A stretch of DNA of 5,678 nucleotides from Treponema sp. (GTDB lineage Bacteria > Spirochaetota > Spirochaetia > Treponematales > Breznakiellaceae). Below, in pieces: positions 1-5,061 of this stretch. The notes under the pieces were generated by a model that worked only from the letters and a program-made list of their open reading frames with translations, was not told where the DNA came from and searched no databases. Location: the NCBI GenBank assembly GCA_031277045.1, contig JAISLX010000069.1, positions 1-5,678 on the forward strand, in the 5' to 3' direction. The first letter of the stretch is position 1. Every line of letters starts with the position of its first letter. Both the position numbers and the translations under genes were made by a program.

Positions 1-923
1 TGGCCCAGGGTATCGGCAAAACTGCCGGGCATGACCACGGGAATCCCGTTGATGGTCCCCCTGGCGATGTCCACGCCCCGCATCTTTTCAAAGGCCCGGC
101 CGGGGAATTTTTCGTGGGCGTGGCCGGTTATCACCACGTCAACATCGGGAATCTCCGTAAGGAAGTGGCCGAAATTTTCCTCCCCGCCCTTGCGGGGGTA
201 GTCCTGGATTCCTGTATGGGCCAGAATCACCACGATGTCCGCCCCGGCGGCCTTTAGCTCCGGGACATAGCGCCGGGCGGTCTCATAGCCGTCCAGGGTC
301 CGGACCTTGTCCTTGAGCAGGGCCCCGTCCCAGGTAACAATCTGGGGGGTCAGGACCCCCAGAACACCGATTCGCAGACTCTGGAGGCTGCCGTCCCGGT
401 CGGTAAAATTCCGCACCAGGATGCTGTAGGGCCGGTAGTAGGGGGCCCCGGTAAAGTGGGCCACCACATTGGCGGCCAGGACGGGGAACCGGGCCCCCCG
501 GATGACGGCGTCCAGGTACGGCAGGCCAAAGTTGAATTCGTGGTTCCCCGGAACCATGGCGTCGTAGCCCATGACGTTGAGGAGTTCCATGATGGGGCCG
601 GCCTCCCCTTCCTTTGGGGGGGCGGCCGCCAGAAATTCCCCGACAGGATTCCCCTGGATCAGGTCCCCGTTATCAAACAAAAGAACATTGGGGTCCCTGG
701 AACGGATCTCCTTAATCGCCGTGGCAATCCGTACCAGGCCGGTCTGGTCCGTGGGCATGTCGGTAAAGTAGTCGTAGTCCATATAATTGTTGTGCACATC
801 CGAGGTAGCCAGGATCGTCAGGCCCATGGTTTGGCCGTGTACCGCCGTCAGCGCGGACGCCAGCAGCAGAACCGCAAGGGCAAACCGGACAGGGAACCTT
901 GTTTTTCGGCTTTGAATTCTCAT
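1..923 (-). CDS. cpdB: 2',3'-cyclic-nucleotide 2'-phosphodiesterase/3'-nucleotidase, CpdB-like, N-terminal 307 codons (C-terminus outside window)
   Basis: Seen: reading from 923 down to base 1 the frame is open for 307 codons. Residues 1-30 look like a signal peptide: basic start (MRIQSRKTR), hydrophobic run FALAVLLLASALTAV, likely cleavage near VHG|Q. The metallophosphatase motifs follow in order: SDVH (D42, H44), DNGDLIQG (D87), GNHEFNFG (N127, H128), LAHTG (H236) and TGHAH (H268, H270). These are the dinuclear metal ligands of the UshA/CpdB family. The stretch around residues 47-93, with YMDYDYF, GLVRIA and DNGDLIQGNP, matches E. coli CpdB more closely than UshA; VVMPGSFADTLG near the end is the usual close of the metallophosphatase domain. 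Family knowledge: the enzyme acts outside the inner membrane, opening 2',3'-cyclic nucleotides and dephosphorylating 3'-nucleotides for salvage. The C-terminal 5'-nucleotidase domain, normally about 300 more residues, is cut off by the window. It is transcribed divergently from the exporter operon. The alternative is a generic 5'-nucleotidase/UshA label. Confidence 0.92.
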   Translation of the reverse strand, partial: MRIQSRKTRFPVRFALAVLLLASALTAVHGQTMGLTILATSDVHNNYMDYDYFTDMPTDQTGLVRIATAIKEIRSRDPNVLLFDNGDLIQGNPVGEFLAAAPPKEGEAGPIMELLNVMGYDAMVPGNHEFNFGLPYLDAVIRGARFPVLAANVVAHFTGAPYYRPYSILVRNFTDRDGSLQSLRIGVLGVLTPQIVTWDGALLKDKVRTLDGYETARRYVPELKAAGADIVVILAHTGIQDYPRKGGEENFGHFLTEIPDVDVVITGHAHEKFPGRAFEKMRGVDIARGTINGIPVVMPGSFADTLG

Positions 924-930
924 AATCGGG

Positions 931-936
931 CCTCCT
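931..936 (-). promoter_or_regulatory. Ribosome binding site of the cpdB-like gene
   Basis: Read on the minus strand this is AGGAGG, a full Shine-Dalgarno core, seven bases before the ATG at 923-921. It fixes the start codon; no other in-frame start nearby has a comparable site. Confidence 0.85.
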
Positions 937-950
937 CTTTGGACCTGTTC

Positions 951-977
951 ATTTTAACAAAATTTGGGGAATTCCAA
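951..977 (-). promoter_or_regulatory. Weak candidate promoter for the cpdB-like gene (proximal)
   Basis: On the minus strand TAAAAT (plus 951-956, five of six to the sigma70 -10) is preceded by TTGGAA (plus 972-977, four of six to -35) with a 15-base spacer, shorter than ideal. It would give a leader of only about 20 bases. It overlaps the dyad at 962-979. This is consensus matching only; the distal TTGACA at 1048-1053 is an alternative. Confidence 0.25.
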
Positions 978-979
978 AT
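962..979. promoter_or_regulatory. Inverted repeat ATTTGG-N6-CCAAAT, possible operator at the cpdB-like promoter
   Basis: Six-base arms are perfect (962-967 and 974-979), separated by GGAATT. The site lies 39-56 bases upstream of the cpdB-like start, over its weak proximal promoter candidate. The size and symmetry suit a dimeric repressor. No regulator gene is in the window, so function is unproven and chance occurrence is quite possible. Confidence 0.25.
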
Positions 980-1026
980 AGCCGCCCCGTGAATCCCCGG
1001 AGCCGGGCACTTTGAAAGATCCGGCA

Positions 1027-1053
1027 TTACTATAATAAAAGTATCTTTGTCAA
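1027..1053 (-). promoter_or_regulatory. Candidate distal promoter for the cpdB-like gene
   Basis: A perfect TTGACA lies on the minus strand at 1053-1048. The downstream bases offer TAGTAA at 1032-1027 (15-base spacer) or TATAGT at 1034-1029 (13-base spacer). Both spacers are short for sigma70, which lowers confidence. Transcription from here would give the cpdB-like mRNA a leader of about 100 bases. Confidence 0.3.
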
Positions 1054-1075
1054 AACACCGTTCAGGGCTTGTAAA
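1047..1075 (+). promoter_or_regulatory. Candidate promoter for the ABC exporter operon
   Basis: TTGTCA at 1047-1052 (five of six to the -35 consensus) and TGTAAA at 1070-1075 (four of six to the -10) are 17 bases apart, the optimal sigma70 spacing. The -35 overlaps the minus-strand TTGACA at 1048-1053, so the two promoters would be back to back. A second overlapping candidate is TTGTAA (1069-1074) with TTTAAT (1093-1098), spacer 18. Either leaves a leader of roughly 95-120 bases before the ATG at 1200. Confidence 0.4.
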
Positions 1076-1108
1076 AAAAATGTGAAGATGGCTTTAATAA
1101 GCGTTATG

Positions 1109-1127
1109 CCAAAATTTTTAATTTTGG
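1109..1127. promoter_or_regulatory. AT-rich palindrome, candidate operator in the exporter leader
   Basis: CCAAAATT (1109-1116) and AATTTTGG (1120-1127) are perfect eight-base arms around TTT. The site lies just downstream of both plus-strand promoter candidates and 73 bases before the exporter ATG. Position and symmetry fit a repressor binding site, as is common for drug-exporter operons controlled by MarR, TetR or PadR-type regulators. The assignment to any such family is inference; no regulator gene is visible here. Confidence 0.4.
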
Positions 1128-1130
1128 ATG

Positions 1131-1166
1131 GGGCTTTCCCAAAGCTTCCGGGTTTAGGGAAAGCTC
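1131..1166 (+). promoter_or_regulatory. Stem-loop in the 5' leader of the exporter operon
   Basis: GGGCTTTCCC (1131-1140) pairs with GGGAAAGCTC (1157-1166), ten pairs including one G-U, around a 16-base loop. It ends 34 bases before the start codon. A short T run (TTTT, 1171-1174) follows four bases after the stem, so a weak attenuator is possible, as is a simple mRNA-stabilising hairpin. It does not match a riboswitch I recognise. Confidence 0.35.
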
Positions 1167-1187
1167 ACTGTTTTGCCCAAATATGCC

Positions 1188-1193
1188 AAGAGG
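1188..1193 (+). promoter_or_regulatory. Ribosome binding site deciding the start of the first exporter gene
   Basis: AAGAGG lies six bases before the ATG at 1200. This favours ATG 1200 over an in-frame TTG at 1173, which would add nine residues and has no Shine-Dalgarno sequence before it. Confidence 0.7.
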
Positions 1194-1199
1194 TATTTT

Positions 1200-2984
1200 A
1201 TGTCCCAAATTAAGTGGCTTTGGAATTATCTGAAAGGAAACCGCGCCGGTTTGGCGGCCGGGATTGCCCTTTCGGCCATCACATCGGCGATGACGATAGT
1301 CAACCCCATGTTGTCGCAAAAGCTAATCGACGATGTTATAACCCCGGGGAACGCGGAGCCCCTTATTCCCCTGCTGGTTATCATGTTTGTGGTCCAGATA
1401 GTCCGGCTGAGCCTGCGTTATATCATGCACAATGTGTTTTTGGAACCGATGAGTAATACCGCGATGACGGTACTGCGCCGGGATATGTTTGAAACAATCC
1501 AAAAGCAGGATTACCGGTTTCTCCACAAATTCCCCACGGGGAACCTGATGACCAGGGTAACCCAGGACCTTGACCGGGTGCGGCATACGGTCTCGTGGGT
1601 TTCGTTTGCCTTTGTGGATTCGGTGATTGTCTTTGCCTTTACCTTCATCTTTCTGCTGTTTGTCAACTGGGAACTTGCCCTTTGTCTTACGGCGGTTACC
1701 CCCCTTATCCTGCTGCTAAGCCGCCGTTTTACTACGATTATCCGGCCCCGCTTTGTGCTTCTGCGCCAAAAACTGACCAATTTGGGGACGGCGGTAACCG
1801 AAAACATTGACGGCAACCGGGTGGTTAAGGCCTTCGCCCGGGAAGATTATGAAATTGGGAAATTCGAGGTCCACAACGCCGAATTCCGGGATGTAAGCTG
1901 CGGCAACGCCCTGGTCGCCGCCCGGTACCAGCCCATACTGGAACTGCTAAGCAACCTTCTTATTGTTGTTACCCTGATTGGGGGCGGGCTTTTCCTGATC
2001 TACGGCCGCATGACCGCGGGCCAGTACCTGGCCTTTTCCTCCCTGGGCTGGGCGCTGGCAAACCCCCTGCGGATGCTGGCGGTGATTCTGGCGGACATCG
2101 AACGCTATAACGCCACCGCCACAATGATCCGGGAGGTGGTGGAAGCCCCCAAAGGCTTTTCGGACGCGCCCGGCGCGGTGGAGCTTCCCGGACGCCCCAA
2201 GGGCGGCATTGAGTTCCGGAACGTGAACCTGAGCATCCAGGAGAACGCCATTTTACAGGACATCAGCTTCAAGGCCGGGCCGGGAGAGACTATCGGCATT
2301 CTGGGAAGCACGGGTTCGGGGAAGACATCGCTAATCAACCTTCTTGCCCATTTTTATGAGCCGGATACCGGACAGGTGCTGCTGGACGGGGTGGATATTA
2401 AGACCTACACCATGTCCTCCCTTAGGCGCTATATCGGCTTTGCCATGCAGGACGTGTTTCTCTTTTCCGATTCGGTAAAAGCAAATATCGCCTACGGCCG
2501 GCCGGAACTTGACGACAGCGTGATCATGAAGCGGGCCTCCCAGGCGGACGCCCACAGTTTTATTGCCAAAATGGAGGAAGGCTACGGTACCCTGGTGGGG
2601 GAACGGGGGGTCGGGCTTTCCGGCGGCCAGCGGCAGCGTATCGCGCTGGCCCGGGCCCTGGCGATAGAACCGGCAATTCTGGTGCTGGACGATACCACCT
2701 CCGCGGTGGACAGCGAAACCGAGCAGTACATCCAGAACCAGCTCAGAAATCTGGATTTCCCCTGTACCAAAATCATTATTGCCCAGCGGATATCATCGTT
2801 CCGGGGGGCAAGTCAGATTCTGGTTATGGACAAGGGCAGGATTGTGGAACGGGGTACCCATGAGCAGCTCCTTGCCAACCGGGGCTTTTATCACCACATC
2901 TGGTGCCTGCAATACAACATGGACCCCAACGCACCTGTTGGGGACACGGCGTCAACGGCTTTTTCCAGCGGGGGGACAAACTAA
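1200..2984 (+). CDS. Heterodimeric ABC multidrug-type exporter, subunit with degenerate ATPase residues (594 aa)
   Basis: Fused half-transporter: an N-terminal membrane domain with six probable helices (about residues 17-38, 55-77, 132-155, 157-175, 245-267, 275-300), then a nucleotide-binding domain from about 337. Seen in the NBD: Walker A GSTGSGKT (369-376), Q-loop MQD (Q417), signature LSGGQ (473-477), Walker B ILVLD ending at D497, D-loop SAVD (501-504). The catalytic Glu after Walker B is Asp (D498), the switch His is Gln (Q529, IIAQR), and the A-loop position holds Ile (I346) instead of an aromatic. These changes mark the degenerate-site subunit of exporters such as TM287/288, BmrCD and LmrCD. 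It should pair with the next gene, which overlaps it by one base. Likely role: ATP-driven export of drugs, lipids or peptides across the inner membrane; the substrate cannot be read from sequence. Length is normal for the family. ATG 1200 was chosen because of the AAGAGG before it. Confidence 0.93.
   Translation: MSQIKWLWNYLKGNRAGLAAGIALSAITSAMTIVNPMLSQKLIDDVITPGNAEPLIPLLVIMFVVQIVRLSLRYIMHNVFLEPMSNTAMTVLRRDMFETIQKQDYRFLHKFPTGNLMTRVTQDLDRVRHTVSWVSFAFVDSVIVFAFTFIFLLFVNWELALCLTAVTPLILLLSRRFTTIIRPRFVLLRQKLTNLGTAVTENIDGNRVVKAFAREDYEIGKFEVHNAEFRDVSCGNALVAARYQPILELLSNLLIVVTLIGGGLFLIYGRMTAGQYLAFSSLGWALANPLRMLAVILADIERYNATATMIREVVEAPKGFSDAPGAVELPGRPKGGIEFRNVNLSIQENAILQDISFKAGPGETIGILGSTGSGKTSLINLLAHFYEPDTGQVLLDGVDIKTYTMSSLRRYIGFAMQDVFLFSDSVKANIAYGRPELDDSVIMKRASQADAHSFIAKMEEGYGTLVGERGVGLSGGQRQRIALARALAIEPAILVLDDTTSAVDSETEQYIQNQLRNLDFPCTKIIIAQRISSFRGASQILVMDKGRIVERGTHEQLLANRGFYHHIWCLQYNMDPNAPVGDTASTAFSSGGTN
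2970..2976 (+). promoter_or_regulatory. Ribosome binding site of the second exporter gene, inside the end of the first
   Basis: GGGGGGA lies seven bases before the ATG at 2984. It is a G-rich, imperfect Shine-Dalgarno sequence, but with the TAATG stop-start overlap it supports coupled translation. An in-frame GTG at 2903 lies deep in the upstream gene and would add 27 residues unlike the family's N-terminus; it is not preferred. Confidence 0.55.
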
Positions 2985-4798
2985 TGGCCAAAAAGATGCG
3001 GGAACAGCAAACCGCCACCAAACGCAACCGTTACGATGTTGACGAGTATCTGGACGAAAAAGTCAGCCTTTTTAATATCAGCCGCTGCCTTCGTTACCTG
3101 GCCAAAACCAAGATTGGCCTGGGGCTGGCCCTGATCCTGTCGATCCTGGCGAACCTGGCAAGCCTGATGGGGCCCCTGTTTATGCAGCGGGCCATGGACG
3201 AGGCGATTCCCGGCAAAGACATCGGCCTTCTCTTTACGATGGCCCTGTACCTTGGCATTAGCATTGTCATAGCCATAGCGCTGGGGGCGGTTAGAAACGT
3301 CCTTGTAGCCAGGGCGGGGGCGGTTATTGTCCACGACATCCGCCATGACCTGTTTACCCATCTGCAAAAATTGTCTTTCGCCTTTTACGACAGCCGGCCC
3401 CACGGGAAGATATTTGTCCGGGTGGTGCCCTACGTAAACAGCGTTTCCGACGCCCTTTCCAACGGGATCATCAACTTTGTCATCGAAGTATTAAATATTG
3501 TGTTTATTATCTTCTTTATGTTCCGGGTAAGCCCCCAGCTGGCAAGCGTAACCATCCTGGGCCTGCCGGTACTTGCGGCGTTTATCTGGACCATCAAACC
3601 GGCCCAGCGCCGGGCCTGGCAGCGGGTTTCCAACAAAAACTCCAACCTTAACGCGTATATTCAGGAGGCCATTGACGGGGTAAAGGTAACCCAGGCTTTT
3701 GACCGGCAGAAACGCAACAGCGGAATTTTGAACGCCCTTACCGAGGAACGCAACAAGGAATGGATGCGGGCCCAGTACATTTCCAACACCACATGGTTTT
3801 CCACGGAAACGATAAGCCAGATCGTGTTTTCGTTTGTATATATCGTGGGGGTGTACCACATGCACCCTATGGTCAGCTTTGGCATGCTTCTGGCTATGGG
3901 AAACTATGTCTGGCGTTTCTGGCAGCCCATTATCAACCTGGCGAATATCTACAACACCTTTATTACCGCCATGTCCTACCTGGACCGGATATTCGACACC
4001 ATCGCCGAGCCGGTAAAAATCAAGGACGCCGAAGGGGCGGTGGAATTTCCCTTTGTCCGGGGCCATGTGGAATTCAAAAACGTCAGCTTTAGTTACGATG
4101 GCGTTCACAGGGTACTGAACAACGTTAGTTTTGAAAGCCGTCCGGGGGAAAGTATCGCTATTGTAGGTCCCACCGGAGCGGGGAAAACCACCATCGTCAA
4201 CCTGCTGTCCCGGTTTTACAACGTGGAAGAAGGCGAGGTCTGCGTTGACGGGCAGAATATCATGCAGGTAACGCTTAAATCGCTGCGCAGCCAAATGGGG
4301 ATCATGCTTCAGGACAGCTACCTGTTTACCGGCACTATTGCCGATAATATCCGCTACGGCAGACTGGACGCCGGCGACGAGGACATACGACGGGCCGCCA
4401 AACTTATCGGCGCCGACAACTTTATTGAAAAACTGCCCCAGGGCTACGACACCCCCATTACCGAGCGGGGCGGCGGCATATCCCAGGGTGAACGCCAGCT
4501 TCTCGCCTTTTGCCGGACCCTTATCTCCGATCCCCGGATTCTTATCCTGGACGAGGCCACCAGCAGCATCGACACCGGAACCGAACAGTTGGTCCAGGAG
4601 GGAATCCGCACGCTGATGAAAGGCCGGACCTCGTTTATCATCGCTCACCGGCTTTCCACTATCCGCGACTGTTCCCGAATCATGTACATCAAGGACGGCG
4701 AAATTACCGAAACAGGAACCCATGACGAGTTAATAGACAAAAAGGGCCTGTACTACCAACTGTACTGGACCCAGCACGCCGAAGAAGTTTCGTTGTAG
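2984..4798 (+). CDS. Heterodimeric ABC multidrug-type exporter, catalytically complete subunit (604 aa)
   Basis: Second half-transporter. A charged N-terminal tail of about 40 residues precedes six probable membrane helices (about 44-66, 82-104, 160-180, 184-205, 272-292, 296-320). The NBD runs from about 361. Seen: A-loop Tyr (Y371), Walker A GPTGAGKT (395-402), Q-loop LQD (Q443), TERG X-loop (493-496), Walker B ILILDE (D523, catalytic E524), D-loop SSID (527-530) and switch H555 in IIAHRLST. The signature is ISQGE (499-503) rather than LSGGQ. In the head-to-tail NBD dimer this weak signature faces the degenerate Walker site of the partner, while its own intact Walker site faces the partner's LSGGQ. 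One hydrolysing and one non-hydrolysing site per transporter is therefore expected. The start at 2984 overlaps the preceding TAA by one base, as expected for subunits made in equal amounts. Substrate unknown; multidrug or lipid export is the usual annotation. Confidence 0.94.
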   Translation: MAKKMREQQTATKRNRYDVDEYLDEKVSLFNISRCLRYLAKTKIGLGLALILSILANLASLMGPLFMQRAMDEAIPGKDIGLLFTMALYLGISIVIAIALGAVRNVLVARAGAVIVHDIRHDLFTHLQKLSFAFYDSRPHGKIFVRVVPYVNSVSDALSNGIINFVIEVLNIVFIIFFMFRVSPQLASVTILGLPVLAAFIWTIKPAQRRAWQRVSNKNSNLNAYIQEAIDGVKVTQAFDRQKRNSGILNALTEERNKEWMRAQYISNTTWFSTETISQIVFSFVYIVGVYHMHPMVSFGMLLAMGNYVWRFWQPIINLANIYNTFITAMSYLDRIFDTIAEPVKIKDAEGAVEFPFVRGHVEFKNVSFSYDGVHRVLNNVSFESRPGESIAIVGPTGAGKTTIVNLLSRFYNVEEGEVCVDGQNIMQVTLKSLRSQMGIMLQDSYLFTGTIADNIRYGRLDAGDEDIRRAAKLIGADNFIEKLPQGYDTPITERGGGISQGERQLLAFCRTLISDPRILILDEATSSIDTGTEQLVQEGIRTLMKGRTSFIIAHRLSTIRDCSRIMYIKDGEITETGTHDELIDKKGLYYQLYWTQHAEEVSL

Positions 4799-4821
4799 GA
4801 CTCCGCGGGACAGGGGTTTAG

Positions 4822-4850
4822 ACGCGGCGGCCCCTGGCATGCCGCGTTTT
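4822..4850 (+). terminator. Probable rho-independent terminator of the exporter operon
   Basis: ACGCGGC (4822-4828) pairs perfectly with GCCGCGT (4841-4847), closing a 12-base loop and followed by TTT; the T run is TTTT counting the last stem base. It begins 24 bases after the stop codon. A competing pair, CAGGGG (4811-4816) with CCCCTG (4831-4836), would occupy part of the loop. The T run is short, so termination may be partial. Confidence 0.6.
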
Positions 4851-4864
4851 AACGCGGGCGGTTA

Positions 4865-5008
4865 ATGAACCTGTTCGATAACCTGGTTGGTTCTCTGCCA
4901 GCCAAAGACTGGCTTACAAGTACGCTGACCGAACCGCCGCAAAAACATCGCCTTGAGGGGTCTTCTGATGATGGTACCAGGAACGCGGTCAGGGCAACCG
5001 CATTATAA
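4865..5008 (+). other. Small doubtful ORF, 47 codons, ending inside the probable IS end
   Basis: An ATG at 4865 opens a frame that starts MNLFDNLVGSLPAKDW and stops with TAA at 5006-5008. I recognise no family and see no good Shine-Dalgarno sequence (only GCGGGCGG upstream). The stop and last few codons fall beyond the proposed IS left end near 4990. It could be the beginning of a gene cut by the insertion, or simply an open stretch by chance. Most of the 263-base spacer otherwise holds only hairpins. Confidence 0.2.
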
Positions 5009-5019
5009 ACCCCCTCAAG
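4952..5019 (+). repeat. Nested inverted repeats at the left boundary of the insertion sequence
   Basis: Outer arms CTTGAGGGG (4952-4960) and CCCCTCAAG (5011-5019) are perfect nine-base complements. Inside them GCGGT (4985-4989) pairs with ACCGC (4997-5001) around CAGGGCA. A transcript entering from the left could fold into this two-part hairpin shortly before the transposase ribosome binding site at 5050. Such structures protect some IS elements from outside transcription; here that role is inference. Confidence 0.35.
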
Positions 5020-5049
5020 AAAAGCAGGAAAGAGCCGACATGGAAGGGC

Positions 5050-5057
5050 AGGAGGGG
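5050..5057 (+). promoter_or_regulatory. Ribosome binding site of the transposase gene
   Basis: AGGAGGGG, with the AGGAGG core six bases before the ATG at 5062, is a strong Shine-Dalgarno sequence. It selects 5062 over an ATG at 5040, which is in another frame. Confidence 0.75.
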
Positions 5058-5061
5058 AAAC

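Noticed and set aside
456..992. 178-codon plus-strand frame opposite the cpdB-like gene
   Set aside because: It is antisense to clear metallophosphatase motifs, and its product is low-complexity and unlike any family I know.
1012..1036. Plus-strand promoter TTGAAA (1012-1017) with TATAAT (1031-1036)
   Set aside because: Both hexamers look good but the spacer is only 13 bases, too short for sigma70; the 1047-1075 pair has the proper 17.
1173..1199. TTG start at 1173 for the first exporter gene
   Set aside because: The ATG at 1200 has AAGAGG six bases upstream, while the TTG has no ribosome binding site and would place the AAGAGG inside the coding region.
2903..2983. GTG start at 2903 for the second exporter gene
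   Set aside because: The extra 27 residues overlap the end of the first gene and do not resemble an exporter N-terminus. ATG 2984 gives the coupled TAATG arrangement and a normal length.
3491..4723. 410-codon open frame on the minus strand opposite the second exporter gene
   Set aside because: It lies wholly antisense to a gene with a full set of ABC motifs, has no recognisable domain and no ribosome binding site, and is the usual mirror frame of GC-rich coding sequence.
4811..4836. CAGGGG at 4811 as the IS left end
   Set aside because: It would leave about 250 bases between IS end and transposase, long for this family, and its pairing with CCCCTG is better explained as part of the operon's terminator region.
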